From the NCBI RefSeq assembly GCF_000402035.1, contig NC_021287.1, forward strand, positions 1,054,001 through 1,118,000: a DNA stretch of 64,000 nucleotides, written 5' to 3'. Shown one piece after another: positions 37,823 through 47,478 of the stretch. Every line of letters starts with the position of its first letter. Within the stretch, counting starts at the first letter, position 1. Origin of the DNA: Caballeronia insecticola (lineage in GTDB: Bacteria; Pseudomonadota; Gammaproteobacteria; Burkholderiales; Burkholderiaceae). A program made the translations under genes and the position numbers. The notes below the pieces were generated by a model. The model was not told the origin of the DNA, made no database searches, and saw only the letters and a program-made list of their open reading frames with translations.

Positions 37823-38368
37823 TTAGTTGCCGACCGGCCCCGTATGCCATTTGTTCGGGCCGCCGCCGTAGCTGCTGTTGCCGCCATTGGCGCTACGATT
37901 TCCGCCGCCACCCGCGTTGGCCGGCGGTGGCGCAGCGGGGCGCATCGGCGGGCCGCCCACCGCGCGGGGCATCGGCGCGTTGCCGCCGCCTGCCTGCGGT
38001 GGCGGGCCGCCGGGACGTCCGCCACCGGCTTGGGGCGGCGGGCCGCCATGACCGCCGCGATCGCCGTGGTCGTGGTTGTTCCAGCCTCCCGGAGGCGGCG
38101 GGCGTCGCCAGCCGGGACCGTCGTCCCAGTATCGGCGCGGGCCGGGGCCGTAATACGCGGGACCCGAGTAATAGCCGCCGCCGACGACCACGCCCGGCTG
38201 CACGACCGGGCCGCCGTAATAGCCGCCGCCGTAGCCATAGCCGGGATCGTCGTAGACGCCCTGCGGATAGCCGCCGCCGTAATAACCCGATGCGTCGGGA
38301 TACGCGGCGCAACCGCCGAGCAAAGCGGCGGACGATGCAAACAAAAGACCAGCGACTGCGGATTTCAT
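37823..38368 (-). CDS. Gly/Pro/Tyr-rich putative lipoprotein
   Basis: The 181-residue protein starts with a lipoprotein signal (AGLLFASSAALLGGC; lipobox LGGC, lipid-accepting Cys at about 20). The mature part is low-complexity. It begins with Gly/Tyr repeats (GYGYGGGYYGGP), continues with Pro/Trp/Arg, then Gly/Pro/Asn with two PPPQAGGG copies. I recognise no catalytic domain and no named family. It is probably anchored to the outer membrane with an extended disordered chain. Function is unknown. Confidence 0.75.
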   Translation of the reverse strand: MKSAVAGLLFASSAALLGGCAAYPDASGYYGGGYPQGVYDDPGYGYGGGYYGGPVVQPGVVVGGGYYSGPAYYGPGPRRYWDDGPGWRRPPPPGGWNNHDHGDRGGHGGPPPQAGGGRPGGPPPQAGGGNAPMPRAVGGPPMRPAAPPPANAGGGGNRSANGGNSSYGGGPNKWHTGPVGN

Positions 38369-38629
38369 GATCGTGGAGTGATTGGTTGAAGCGTTATTGT
38401 GTAAGACAGCGTCGGCGCTTCAATGTCCCGACAACTTTGTAAGCCTTTATGACGGCAGCGCGCAAGCCTGAGCGCCGCGCATGAATCGGCCGATAAAACG
38501 ATATCTTGCTTGCAGCGCAACAAACCTTTGCTTTTAAACGTCTTTTTCAGACGCAGCCGATTGCGTAACATTCGAAGCGTCGCTAAGTGGGCCTTCGTTC
38601 CGCTGCGACATTGATTCGAGGTAGTCAAA

Positions 38630-38842
38630 ATGAGAAAGACAATATCGACCTACTGGCCTGTCGTCATCCTGTTGCCGATCGCGCTGGCGTTCTGCATGCA
38701 CACGGGCGAGGGCGGCGCGACCATCGAGCGGCACGAGCAAGCGGGTGTAGCGGGCGTGAGCGCCGAACTGGCGCGCGCGATTTCCTACGGTTTCGTCGAT
38801 GCCGATGACGCCGCGGTGCCGGCCGTGTCGAAGACGCTCTGA
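38630..38842 (+). CDS. Small hypothetical protein with one hydrophobic segment
   Basis: The 70-residue frame has an N-terminal hydrophobic stretch (YWPVVILLPIALAFCMH, about 8-24), then a short polar domain. GAGG precedes the ATG, and a terminator hairpin lies about 65 bases past the stop. It could be a membrane-anchored or exported small protein. I recognise no family. Confidence 0.5.
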   Translation: MRKTISTYWPVVILLPIALAFCMHTGEGGATIERHEQAGVAGVSAELARAISYGFVDADDAAVPAVSKTL

Positions 38843-38907
38843 GCGAACCACAGCGCACGACTGAACGCACGACTGAAAGCGCCGCGCAGCATCGTTCGCC
38901 GCCAATG

Positions 38908-38939
38908 AAAAATGGCGCCCCTCGCAGGGCGCCATTTTT
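38908..38939. terminator. Terminator between the small protein gene and the aminotransferase
   Basis: AAAATGGCGCCC pairs with GGGCGCCATTTT around a six-base loop; flanking A and T runs make it usable from both sides. Confidence 0.9.
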
Positions 38940-38966
38940 CTTGCGCAGTCGGACGCGCGGACTGGC

Positions 38967-40166
38967 TTACTTCAGTACGGCCGCGACGGCATTCGCGACG
39001 ACATCGAGGTTGCGCGTGTTGAGCGCGGCCACGCAGATCCGGCCGGTGCTCACCGCATAGATGCCGAATTCTTCGCGCAGGCGATCCACTTGCGGCGCCG
39101 TCAGGCCCGAGTACGAGAACATGCCGCGCTGCTTGCTGACGAACGAGAAGTCGCGATCGACCCCGCTTGCCTTCAGGCGCTCGACGAGCCCGTTGCGCAT
39201 TGCGCGGATGCGGTCGCGCATTTCGCCCAGTTCCTGCTCCCAGGTCGCGCGCAGTTCCGGCGACGCCAGCACGGCCGCGACGATCGAGCCGCCGTGCGTC
39301 GGCGGGTTCGAATAGTTGGTGCGGATCACGCGCTTCAGTTGCGACAGCACGCGGGCCGACTCTTCCTTGCCCGTGGTGATGACGGACAGCGCGCCGACGC
39401 GCTCGCCGTACAACGAGAACGACTTCGAAAACGACGACGACACGAATACGTTCAGTTCCGACGCCGCGAACAGACGCACCGCGGCCGAGTCCGCATCGAT
39501 GCTTTCCGCGAAGCCTTGATACGCCATGTCGAGGAACGGCACGAGATTGCGTGCCTTCACGACTTCGACGATTTGCTGCCACTGCGCATCCGACAGATCG
39601 ACGCCGGTCGGGTTATGGCAGCACGCGTGCAGCACGACGATCGTGCCTGCCGCGTAGCCGTTGAGCGCCGCGAGCATGGCGTCGAAATTCACGCCGTGCG
39701 TGGCGGCGTCGTAGTACGGGTAGTTGACGACTTCGAAGCCGGCGCTTTCAAAGAGCGCGCGGTGGTTTTCCCAACTCGGATCGCTGATCGCGACGATCGC
39801 GTTCGGATTCACGCGCTTCAGAAGGTCCGCGCCGATCTTGAGCGCACCCGTGCCGCCGAGCGCCTGCGCCGTCACGACGCGGCCCGCGGCGAGCAGCGGC
39901 GAATCGTTGCCGAGCAGAAGCTTTTGCACGGCGGAGTCATACGCGGCGATGCCGTCGATCGGCAGATATCCACGCGGCAGCGCAGCGTCGACGCGCGCTT
40001 TTTCGGCTTCGCGCACGGCGCGCAGCAGCGGAATCTTGCCTTCCTCGTTGGTGTAGACGCCGACGCCCAGATTGACTTTGGTCGTGCGCGTGTCGGCGTT
40101 GAAGGCTTCGTTCAGGCCCAGGATCGGGTCGCGGGGAGCGAGTTCGACGGCAGAAAAAAGAGACAT
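38967..40166 (-). CDS. tyrB: Aromatic/aspartate aminotransferase
   Basis: The 399-residue class I PLP aminotransferase has the substrate and cofactor motifs NLGVGVYTNE (about 32-41) and ACCHNPTGVD (Asn of the PLP pocket). The PLP lysine is K248 in SSSFSKSFSLYGER. A C-terminal SYSGL and an Arg (GRICVAALN) bind the alpha-carboxylate. It moves amino groups between aspartate or aromatic amino acids and 2-oxoglutarate. AspC and TyrB cannot be told apart by inspection. It is divergent from uvrB. Confidence 0.93.
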   Translation of the reverse strand: MSLFSAVELAPRDPILGLNEAFNADTRTTKVNLGVGVYTNEEGKIPLLRAVREAEKARVDAALPRGYLPIDGIAAYDSAVQKLLLGNDSPLLAAGRVVTAQALGGTGALKIGADLLKRVNPNAIVAISDPSWENHRALFESAGFEVVNYPYYDAATHGVNFDAMLAALNGYAAGTIVVLHACCHNPTGVDLSDAQWQQIVEVVKARNLVPFLDMAYQGFAESIDADSAAVRLFAASELNVFVSSSFSKSFSLYGERVGALSVITTGKEESARVLSQLKRVIRTNYSNPPTHGGSIVAAVLASPELRATWEQELGEMRDRIRAMRNGLVERLKASGVDRDFSFVSKQRGMFSYSGLTAPQVDRLREEFGIYAVSTGRICVAALNTRNLDVVANAVAAVLK

Positions 40167-40616
40167 GATCTAATCGGCAGTGAGAAAAAGACGATGCGGC
40201 GGGATTGCGCCCGGCAAGCCGGGGAGGCGTAGTAGGCGCGGTAGGCGAGGCGATGCAGTGCGCGTGGCGTCTTCGGCGGCTGGTGCTGCGCTGACGCACC
40301 GTTGTGCGGGCGTCCGGTGCCCGCCGTAGAGCCCAGTCGCACATTGTAGCGAATCCGGCCGGGCTTTTTCGCCGCCCGTTAGCTGAAGATGCGGGTTTTT
40401 CACGCATCCGCACTTTTGACCGCCGCAATGCGAACCGACTAAAAGGGTCGCAAAGCCTGGCGCTTGAGATCGATCTCACAAGCCCCAACTGCATCGGAAC
40501 CCGGCGAGCAGGCGATGCCTCGCGTGCCTGTTTTCGTTCCCCTCGCGCGTACCGCGCGTGTTTTTCGTCAGCCGCTAGAATAGGTGTTTGCTCCGGCGCC
40601 GACGCACTCGAATCTC
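40167..40616. other. Intergenic region tyrB-uvrB, no gene seen
   Basis: This 450-base divergent region should hold both promoters. I searched by eye for a LexA box (CTGT-N8-ACAG) before uvrB and did not see one. No RNA gene or small ORF with a good ribosome site was found. Confidence 0.5.
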
Positions 40617-42713
40617 ATGTCCGACACACTCATCGAATCTCCCGAAGAACTGGACGAGTCGAAATTCGTCACGTTCGAAGGCTCGCCGTTCCAGCTGTAT
40701 CAGCCCTATCTTCCGGCGGGCGATCAGCCCGAGGCCATTGCCACGCTCGTCGAAGGCATCGAGGACGGTCTCTCGTTCCAGACGCTGCTCGGCGTTACCG
40801 GCTCGGGCAAGACCTTCACGATGGCCAACCTGATCGCGCGCATGGGGCGCCCGGCGATCGTGTTCGCGCCGAACAAGACGCTCGCCGCGCAGCTCTACGC
40901 CGAATTCCGCGAGTTCTTTCCGCGCAATGCGGTCGAGTACTTCGTCTCGTACTACGACTACTACCAGCCGGAAGCGTATGTGCCGCAGCGCGATCTCTTC
41001 ATCGAGAAGGATTCGTCGATCAACGATCACATCGAGCAGATGCGGCTGTCCGCCACCAAAAGCCTGCTCGAGCGCCGCGATGTCGTGATCGTGGCGACGG
41101 TGTCGGCGATCTACGGTATCGGCAATCCGTCCGAGTATCACAAGATGATCCTGACGCTGCGCACGGGCGACAAGCTCGGCCAGCGCGACATCATCGCGCG
41201 GCTGATCGCGATGCAGTACACCCGCAACGAAGCCGATTTCTCGCGCGGCACGTTTCGCGTGCGCGGTGACACCATCGACATTTTCCCGGCGGAGCACGCG
41301 GAAATGGCGGTGCGCGTCGAACTCTTCGACGACGAAGTCGAAGCCATGCAACTGTTCGATCCGCTCACCGGCCGCGTGCGCAACAAGATTCCGCGTTTTA
41401 CCGTCTATCCGTCCTCGCACTACGTGACGCCGCGCGATACCGTGATGCGTGCCGTCGAGGCAATCAAGCTGGAACTGCGCGAGCGGCTCGAATTCTTTCA
41501 CTCGCAGGGCAAGCTCGTCGAGGCGCAGCGCCTCGAGCAGCGCACGCGCTTCGATCTGGAAATGCTGCAGGAACTCGGCTTCTGCAAGGGCATCGAGAAT
41601 TATTCGCGGCACTTTTCCGGCGCGATGCCCGGCGAGCCGCCGCCGACGCTCGTCGACTATCTGCCGCCGGACGCGCTCATGCTGCTCGATGAATCACACG
41701 TGCTGATCGGCCAGTTGAACGGCATGTACAACGGTGACCGCGCGCGCAAGGAAAATCTCGTCGATTACGGTTTTCGCCTGCCGTGCGCGCTCGACAACCG
41801 GCCGCTCAAGTTCAACGAATTCGAGCGCAAGATGCGCCAGGCCGTGTTCGTGTCGGCGACGCCCGCCGACTACGAAAAGGGCAAGGCGGGGCAGGTGGCC
41901 GAGCAGCTCGTGCGGCCGACCGGGCTCGTCGATCCGGCCATCGAAGTGCGGCCCGCGCGCTCGCAGGTGGACGACGTGCTCTCCGAAATCCATGCGCGCG
42001 TGGCCGTGCACGAGCGCGTACTCGTCACCGTGCTCACCAAGCGCATGGCCGAGCAGCTGACCGAATTCCTCGCGGACCACGGCGTGAAGGTGCGCTATCT
42101 GCACAGCGACATCGACACGGTGGAGCGCGTGGAGATCATCCGCGATCTGCGGCTCGGCACGTTCGATGTGCTCGTCGGCATCAACCTGTTGCGCGAAGGG
42201 CTCGACATTCCGGAAGTCTCGCTCGTCGCGATTCTCGATTCCGACAAGGAAGGCTTCCTGCGCGCCGAACGCTCGCTGATCCAGACCATCGGGCGCGCGG
42301 CGCGTAATGTGAACGGCAAGGCGATTCTTTACGCCGACAACATGACCGACTCGATGAAGCGCGCCATCGACGAAACCGAGCGGCGCCGCGCGAAGCAGAT
42401 CGCGCACAACGAGAAAATGGGCATCACGCCGCGCGGGGTCGAGAAGCGCATCAAGGACATCATCGATGGCGTCTACAACGCCGACGAAGCCCGCGCCGAG
42501 TTGAAGGAAGCGCAGGTGCGCGCGAAGTTCGAGGACATGAGCGAGAAGCAGATCGCGAAGGAAATCAAACGCCTCGAAAAGCAGATGATGGATCACGCCA
42601 AGAATCTCGAATTCGAGAAGGCGGCCCAGACCCGCGACCAATTGGCGCTGCTGCGACAGCGCGTGTTCGGCGCGAATGTCGGCGACCATGTGAGCGGTAT
42701 CGGCGGAAAGTGA
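40617..42713 (+). CDS. uvrB: UvrABC excinuclease subunit B
   Basis: The 698-residue DNA repair helicase has Walker [11 protein letters not shown] (about 59-68) and the beta-hairpin [12 protein letters not shown] that grips DNA. DESH (in LLDESHV) and the later helicase motifs [14 protein letters not shown] and QTIGRAARN follow. The C-terminal UVR motif ([20 protein letters not shown]) contacts UvrC. The ATG at 40617 (MSDTLIE) is preferred over a GTG 11 codons upstream. It verifies damage after UvrA loading in nucleotide excision repair. Confidence 0.98.
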   Translation: MSDTLIESPEELDESKFVTFEGSPFQLYQPYLPAGDQPEAIATLVEGIEDGLSFQTLLGVTGSGKTFTMANLIARMGRPAIVFAPNKTLAAQLYAEFREFFPRNAVEYFVSYYDYYQPEAYVPQRDLFIEKDSSINDHIEQMRLSATKSLLERRDVVIVATVSAIYGIGNPSEYHKMILTLRTGDKLGQRDIIARLIAMQYTRNEADFSRGTFRVRGDTIDIFPAEHAEMAVRVELFDDEVEAMQLFDPLTGRVRNKIPRFTVYPSSHYVTPRDTVMRAVEAIKLELRERLEFFHSQGKLVEAQRLEQRTRFDLEMLQELGFCKGIENYSRHFSGAMPGEPPPTLVDYLPPDALMLLDESHVLIGQLNGMYNGDRARKENLVDYGFRLPCALDNRPLKFNEFERKMRQAVFVSATPADYEKGKAGQVAEQLVRPTGLVDPAIEVRPARSQVDDVLSEIHARVAVHERVLVTVLTKRMAEQLTEFLADHGVKVRYLHSDIDTVERVEIIRDLRLGTFDVLVGINLLREGLDIPEVSLVAILDSDKEGFLRAERSLIQTIGRAARNVNGKAILYADNMTDSMKRAIDETERRRAKQIAHNEKMGITPRGVEKRIKDIIDGVYNADEARAELKEAQVRAKFEDMSEKQIAKEIKRLEKQMMDHAKNLEFEKAAQTRDQLALLRQRVFGANVGDHVSGIGGK

Positions 42714-42757
42714 GTCAGGTAAGCTTGTTGTAATTGTTTCCCGGCGGCAAAACCAAG

Positions 42758-42793
42758 AAGCACGACGAACCCACGCGTTCGCCGTGCTTTTTT
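42758..42793 (+). terminator. Terminator of uvrB
   Basis: AAGCACG(A)CGAA pairs with TTCG(C)CGTGCTT with one mismatch, followed by a T-run. The rest of 42714-43065 holds the ftr promoter and no gene. Confidence 0.85.
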
Positions 42794-42900
42794 ATCGCGC
42801 GTGCACGCTCGCTCGGGGCGCGAAAAGCCTTACCGCGCCTAGGTTTGTAAGCTTGCTCAAATTGTTCCGGGGGTCGATAGATGATAAACTGCCAAGCATT

Positions 42901-42919
42901 GAGAATGGTTCGTATTAAC
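42901..42919. promoter_or_regulatory. Possible Fur box before ftrABCD
   Basis: The 19 bases match the Fur consensus GATAATGATAATCATTATC at 12 positions. They lie about 150 bases before ftrA in an AT-rich promoter region, as expected for an iron-repressed uptake operon. Confidence 0.5.
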
Positions 42920-43065
42920 GTTCACAGAGTTATGCTAACGCTGCCTTAGCGCCGCTCTGCCAGGACGCCGGTCCGAACCGTTCCAACGGGAGGTATGCGC
43001 CGGTCCGGCATTCAGTGGCAAGGCTCGCGTATCGCGCGCCAGTCGATAACAAGAAGGAGTTTCTG

Positions 43066-43611
43066 ATGGGTTCAACGTTGATGCGCGGCCTGGTCGCCGC
43101 CGCAGGTCTGACGGCGATGATGGCCGCCTCCGCCGCCGAATATCCGATCGGCAAGCAGCATATCGAGGGCGGCATGGAAACCGGCGCCGTCTACCTCCAG
43201 CCGATCACGATGTCGCCGGAAGGCATGATGCGCAAGGCGTCGGATTCGGACATCCACCTCGAGGCGGACATTCACGCGGTCAAGAACAATCCGACCGGCT
43301 TCGCGGAAGGCGACTGGATGCCGTATCTGAACGTGACGTATGAACTCACGAAGGTCGGCTCGACGCAGAGCGTCAAGGGCGACCTGATGGCGATGGTCGC
43401 GAGCGACGGCCCGCACTACGGCGACAACGTGAAGCTCTTCGGTCCGGGCAAGTATCACCTGAAGCTGCACATTTCCCCGCCGACGGAAACGGGCCACATG
43501 GCGTTCGGCCGTCACACGGACAAGGAAACGGGCGTGGGCCCGTGGTTCAAGCCGTTCACGATCGAATACGACTTCCCGTTCGCGGGCATCGGCAAGAAAG
43601 GCGGTTACTGA
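43066..43611 (+). CDS. ftrA: Periplasmic iron-binding protein FtrA (P19/Tp34 family)
   Basis: The 181-residue protein has a signal peptide (about 1-23, ending ASA) and the P19/Tp34 iron-transport domain. Metal-binding Met and His residues include GGMETG, SDIHLEADIHA, DGPHYGDN and KLHISPP. In Bordetella and Burkholderia the homologue FtrA binds ferrous iron for the FtrABCD importer. The ATG at 43066 has an AAGGAG site. It is the first gene of ftrA-ftrB-ftrC-ftrD, with short gaps and one overlap, and a Fur-like box lies upstream. Confidence 0.92.
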   Translation: MGSTLMRGLVAAAGLTAMMAASAAEYPIGKQHIEGGMETGAVYLQPITMSPEGMMRKASDSDIHLEADIHAVKNNPTGFAEGDWMPYLNVTYELTKVGSTQSVKGDLMAMVASDGPHYGDNVKLFGPGKYHLKLHISPPTETGHMAFGRHTDKETGVGPWFKPFTIEYDFPFAGIGKKGGY

Positions 43612-43666
43612 TCGCCGGTAGCGCCCGGCGAAGTGCGCCGGGCGCGTTCATTCTCAGGAAGTCCGC

Positions 43667-44011
43667 ATGAAACTGACAAGCCAGGCGGCCGCGCTCGCGT
43701 TGACGCTGTTCGCCGCGGCCGCGGGCGCCAACGTGGCGCACGCCGCCGATCTGCCGACGTTCAAGCTCGAAATGAACGACGGCAAGCTCAACCCGGCGCG
43801 CATCGAAGTGCCGGCCGGACAGCGCATCAAGATCGAAGTGCACAACATCGGCAAGGGCGCCGCCGAGTTCGAAAGCGTGCAGTTGCGCAAGGAGAAGGTC
43901 CTGGCGCCAGGCGCCGATTCCTTCGTCGTGATCGCGCCGCTGGATCCGGGCGAATACAAGTTCTTCGACGACTTTCATCAGAGCGCGCAGGGCGTGATCG
44001 TCGCGAAGTAA
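43667..44011 (+). CDS. ftrB: Periplasmic cupredoxin-like protein FtrB
   Basis: The 114-residue protein has a signal peptide (about 1-27, ending AHAAD) and a cupredoxin fold with PARIEVPAGQRIKIEVHN. Potential copper or iron ligands are in AEFES and in FFDDFHQSA. In the Ftr system the cupredoxin is thought to oxidise ferrous iron before permeation. It lies 55 bases after ftrA. The classical Cys-x-His type I copper set is absent, as is common in this subfamily. Confidence 0.88.
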   Translation: MKLTSQAAALALTLFAAAAGANVAHAADLPTFKLEMNDGKLNPARIEVPAGQRIKIEVHNIGKGAAEFESVQLRKEKVLAPGADSFVVIAPLDPGEYKFFDDFHQSAQGVIVAK

Positions 44012-44091
44012 CTGTGTTGCCGAGGTAACGAAACGCGCCGCGCGGGCTGTCGTCGCGCGGCCGGTTGAAGTGGAATGGCTGGAGGAATGGT

Positions 44092-44943
44092 ATGGGGCAG
44101 GTACTTTTCATCGTGTGGCGGGAGAGCGTCGAGGCGTTGCTCGTCGTCGGCATTCTCTACGCGTGGCTGAAGAACGGCGACCATCAGGCGCGCCGCGGCC
44201 TGCCTTATCTGTGGTTCGGCGTCGCGGCGGGTCTGATCGCGGCGATCGCGCTGGGCGCGGCGCTCATCGGTTTCACCGAAGTCCTCTCGGGCAACGCGCA
44301 GGATTATTTTCAGACGGCGATGGTGCTCGTCGCGTGCGTGCTGATCGTGCAGATGGTCCTGTGGATGAAGCGGCACGGGCGCACGCTCAAGCGCGACATG
44401 GAATCGTCGCTGCAGAAGAGCACGCAGGACGGTCACTGGTGGGGCATCGCGCTGCTGGTGGCACTGGCGATCGCGCGCGAAGGCAGCGAGACCGCCGTGT
44501 TCCTTTATGGCGTGGGCTTCGGGCAATCGGGCCACGTCGACGCGTCGCAGTACGTGGCGATCATCATCGGCTTCGGGCTTGCGCTGCTGACGTTCTATAT
44601 CTTGCAGCTGGGCGGCAAGATCTTCTCGTGGCGCACGTTCTTCCGCGTCACCGAAATCATGCTGCTGCTCCTCGCGGCGGGTCTGTTCGAAACGGGCGTC
44701 GACAAGCTTATCGACATGGAAGTGCTGCCGGTCATCGTCAATCAGGTGTGGAATACGTCCGCGATTCTCGACGATTCGAGCACCTTCGGTTCGCTCGTCG
44801 CGACACTCACGGGTTATCGCGCGCATCCGGCGGGCATGAACCTCGTTGCGTACGCGGTCTACTGGATCGTCATTTATCTTCTGCTGCGTCATTCGAATAA
44901 CCGGATGGCGCAAAAACAAAAGGCGGCAAGCCGGCCAGCATGA
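44092..44943 (+). CDS. ftrC: Ftr1-family iron permease FtrC
   Basis: The 283-residue membrane protein has about seven TM segments. Two REXXE iron-binding motifs appear: RESVE near residue 9 and REGSE near residue 130. It imports the iron delivered by FtrA and FtrB. The ATG at 44092 has GGAGG seven bases upstream; a longer frame from 44065 lacks one. The stop overlaps the ftrD start (ATGA), so the two are translationally coupled. Confidence 0.93.
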   Translation: MGQVLFIVWRESVEALLVVGILYAWLKNGDHQARRGLPYLWFGVAAGLIAAIALGAALIGFTEVLSGNAQDYFQTAMVLVACVLIVQMVLWMKRHGRTLKRDMESSLQKSTQDGHWWGIALLVALAIAREGSETAVFLYGVGFGQSGHVDASQYVAIIIGFGLALLTFYILQLGGKIFSWRTFFRVTEIMLLLLAAGLFETGVDKLIDMEVLPVIVNQVWNTSAILDDSSTFGSLVATLTGYRAHPAGMNLVAYAVYWIVIYLLLRHSNNRMAQKQKAASRPA

Positions 44944-46343
44944 GTTCCGTCCTAACCAGACCGGGCCGGCTTCAACAAGCCGGCCAATGGATGCAGCGTC
45001 ACGGCAGCACGATCCGCGGAATTCAGTGGGTCGTGGTTGCCGTTTATGCGTTTCTGATCATCGTGCCGGCCGTGATGCCGCTGCCGGATGGCTCCGCGCA
45101 TCTGTGGAACAACCTCACGCTCGCCGCGCAGTTCGTGTTCTGGGGCATCTGGTGGCCGTTCGTGCTGCTCTCGATGGTGATGCTCGGCCGCGTCTGGTGC
45201 GGCGTGCTGTGTCCCGAAGGCGCGTTGTCCGAGTTCGCGAGCAAGTTCGGCCGCGGCTGGGCGATTCCGCGCTGGATGCGCTGGGGCGGCTGGCCGTTCG
45301 TCGCCTTCGGCCTGACGACCATCTACGGACAGATGGTCAGTGTCTATCAATATCCGAAAGCCGTGCTGCTCGTGCTTGGCGGCTCGACCGTCGGCGCGAT
45401 GATCGTCGGCGTGTTGTACGGCCGCGAGAAGCGCGTGTGGTGCAAGTATCTGTGCCCGGTAAACGGCGTGTTCTCGCTGCTCGCGCGCCTCGCGCCGTTC
45501 CACTTCAAGGTGAGCGAAGACGCGTGGCGCCGCTCGTACACGCAGGGCGAACACGGTCATCGCGTGATTCCGATCAACTGCGCGCCGCTCGTGCCCTTGC
45601 GCAACATGAAGGGCGCCGCGGACTGCCATATGTGCGGCCGATGCAGCGGCCATCGCGATGCGATCGCGCTCACGTGGCGCTCGCCGACCGAGGAAGTCGT
45701 CTCGCTCGGTGACAAAGCAGCGAACCCGTGGGACACGGCGCTCATTCTGTACGGTCTGCTCGGCATCGCGATCGGCGCGTTTCACTGGACCGTGAGCACC
45801 TGGTTCGTCGATCTGAAGCAGTATTTCGCCGCCTGGCTCATCGATCACAACATTCTCTGGCCGCTCGATACCAACGCGCCGTGGTTCCTGTTCACGCATT
45901 ATCCGGAGCAGAACGACGTCTTTTCGTGGCTCGACGGCACGATGGTGATCGGCTATATCGTGGTGACGGGACTCGTCTACGGCACCGCGCTGCTGGCGCT
46001 CCTCGCCATGAGCACGCGCATGCTCGGCAAGCTGAACGCGACGCGCCTGCATCATCTGACGCTCTCGCTGATTCCGCTCGCGGGCTGCGGTGTGTTTCTG
46101 GGTCTCTCGGCGACCACGGTGTCGCTGTTGCGCGCCGAACACGTGCCGCTCTGGTGGGTGACGGACCTGCGGCTGGGCTTGCTGTTCGTCGCCAATGCGT
46201 GGAGTGCGTGGCTCGCCTGGCGCGTGATCGGCCGCTATGCGACGACGCTTGGTCGAAGGCTCCCGTCGATGGTATGGTTTGTCGCTGCGCTGGCCGTCGC
46301 GGACAGCGCGTGGTACCTGATGTTCTGGGGCTTCAGCCGATAA
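44940..46343 (+). CDS. ftrD: Membrane polyferredoxin FtrD
   Basis: The 467-residue membrane protein is of the NapH/NosR-like 4Fe-4S type, with several TM segments. The cysteine clusters are WCGVLCPEG, WCKYLCPVN and CHMCGRCSGH. In the FtrABCD model it removes the electron released when FtrB oxidises ferrous iron. Its C-terminal half is a further set of TM helices (about 340-467). The next gene starts 36 bases on, so it may belong to the same transcript. Confidence 0.92.
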   Translation: MSSVLTRPGRLQQAGQWMQRHGSTIRGIQWVVVAVYAFLIIVPAVMPLPDGSAHLWNNLTLAAQFVFWGIWWPFVLLSMVMLGRVWCGVLCPEGALSEFASKFGRGWAIPRWMRWGGWPFVAFGLTTIYGQMVSVYQYPKAVLLVLGGSTVGAMIVGVLYGREKRVWCKYLCPVNGVFSLLARLAPFHFKVSEDAWRRSYTQGEHGHRVIPINCAPLVPLRNMKGAADCHMCGRCSGHRDAIALTWRSPTEEVVSLGDKAANPWDTALILYGLLGIAIGAFHWTVSTWFVDLKQYFAAWLIDHNILWPLDTNAPWFLFTHYPEQNDVFSWLDGTMVIGYIVVTGLVYGTALLALLAMSTRMLGKLNATRLHHLTLSLIPLAGCGVFLGLSATTVSLLRAEHVPLWWVTDLRLGLLFVANAWSAWLAWRVIGRYATTLGRRLPSMVWFVAALAVADSAWYLMFWGFSR

Positions 46344-46379
46344 ACCGATAACCCGATCAACCGTCCACGAGAGCACGAA

Positions 46380-46793
46380 GTGAGAACCAAACCCGTATTG
46401 ACCGACGACGACGTCAAAGCGATGGCCGCCGCCGCCGAGGCGCATGCCAGGGAACACCACTGGAACGTGACGATCGCCATCGTCGACGATGGCGGACACT
46501 TGCTGCATCTGCATCGTCTGGAAGGGGCGGGCGCGAGCACGGCCGAAATGGCGACGGGCAAGGCGCGCACTGCGGTGCTCGGGCGCCGCGAGACCAAGGT
46601 CTACGAAGACACCATCAAGCAGGGCCGCACGGCGTTTCTCTCCGCGCCGCTGACCGCGATGCTCGAAGGCGGCGTGCCGATTTTCGTCGGCGCGGATATC
46701 GTCGGGGCGGTGGGCGTGTCGGGCGTGAAGTCGGAACAGGATGCGCAGATCGCGCGCGCCGGCATTGCGGCGTTGGGAATCGAGAACGTCTGA
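46380..46793 (+). CDS. GlcG/HbpS family (DUF336) protein
   Basis: The 137-residue protein matches the GlcG/HbpS (PduO C-terminal-like) family: NVTIAIVDDGGHLLHLHR, an ATGKARTA segment, FLSAPLTAMLEGGVPIF and IVGAVGVSG. Streptomyces HbpS binds haem; most homologues have no proven role. It starts with GTG at 46380, 36 bases after ftrD. That gap suggests it may be co-transcribed with the ferrous iron operon. A hairpin follows the stop. Confidence 0.88.
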   Translation: MRTKPVLTDDDVKAMAAAAEAHAREHHWNVTIAIVDDGGHLLHLHRLEGAGASTAEMATGKARTAVLGRRETKVYEDTIKQGRTAFLSAPLTAMLEGGVPIFVGADIVGAVGVSGVKSEQDAQIARAGIAALGIENV

Positions 46794-46802
46794 GCAAACG
46801 AA

Positions 46803-46836
46803 AACGGCACGCCTTCGCAAGGAAGGACGTGCCGTT
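46803..46836 (+). terminator. Terminator after the GlcG-like gene
   Basis: AACGGCACG pairs with CGTGCCGTT around a long loop; only a short T-rich tail follows. Confidence 0.65.
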
Positions 46837-46839
46837 GTT

Positions 46840-47081
46840 CGATGAATCATCATGGCGCTGCCGCTCATTGCACGACTTTTGTCGCTTCGAGCTGGCGGAT
46901 CGCGCTGGCGCGGGAACCAAAAAAAGCGGCTTCGCTTGCTATCGACGACTGGCTGGTGTTTGCACGAAGGGGTCTAAATTCTCGCGTGCAAGTCGTCCTC
47001 GCTGGCTAAGGCCAAACACCTCTTGGCGAGGTGGTCCCCACAATACCCGGTGCTTACTGCGTGTTCTTGCCGCTCTAGCCG
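46840..47081. other. Noncoding segment of uncertain origin
   Basis: About 240 bases between the GlcG-like gene and hemP with no usable reading frame and somewhat different composition. I recognise nothing in it; a degraded mobile element is possible but not shown. Confidence 0.3.
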
Positions 47082-47330
47082 TTACTTCGTCAGGATCAGC
47101 TTGCCCAGACGCGTGGCGCGCAGCTGATAGATCTCCCCGTTATGCACGATGCTCACGTGGCTGCGTCCCTGCAGCAGCGCGTCGCTTTTGAGCGACCGCT
47201 CGCCGTTGCTCTCCGCCGCCTGCGCGACATGCACCGTCGTGATGGCCGTGGCCTTCGGGCGGGTAATCGCGGCGTCGCGGACAGCCGGGCGGCGCAGCCT
47301 GAGCGTAGAGGATCGCAGCGTGTCGGTCAT
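47082..47330 (-). CDS. hemP: Hemin uptake protein HemP
   Basis: The 82-residue protein ends with the HemP signature LLQGRSHVSIVHNGEIYQLR followed by TRLGKLILTK. The N-terminal half is basic and variable. HemP/HmuP is needed for haem-iron use in Burkholderia and related bacteria, where it acts in haem receptor expression. A Fur-like box lies about 40 bases upstream, so it should be induced under iron limitation. No haem receptor gene is adjacent in this window. Confidence 0.9.
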   Translation of the reverse strand: MTDTLRSSTLRLRRPAVRDAAITRPKATAITTVHVAQAAESNGERSLKSDALLQGRSHVSIVHNGEIYQLRATRLGKLILTK

Positions 47331-47368
47331 GTCTGGAAGTGTGCGTTCGTTGATTCGATGGGTCTATA

Positions 47369-47387
47369 GTAAATGATAATTATTCCT
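47369..47387. promoter_or_regulatory. Fur box before hemP
   Basis: The site contains AATGATAATTATT and matches the 19-bp Fur consensus at 13 positions. It is 39 bases upstream of the hemP start. Confidence 0.7.
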
Positions 47388-47478
47388 ATTTGCAACTAGA
47401 GTTTTGCATTGAAGCACAACTTTTGATAGCCGCACTCGATGCGGCGGCGAATCATTCGCAGCCGCATCGGGAAGGCGT

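Noticed and set aside
40167..40616. LexA/SOS box before uvrB
   Set aside because: No CTGT-N8-ACAG palindrome could be found by eye.
44952..46868. Antisense frame opposite ftrD and the GlcG-like gene
   Set aside because: Crosses two well-supported genes and is Arg/His-rich with no domain.
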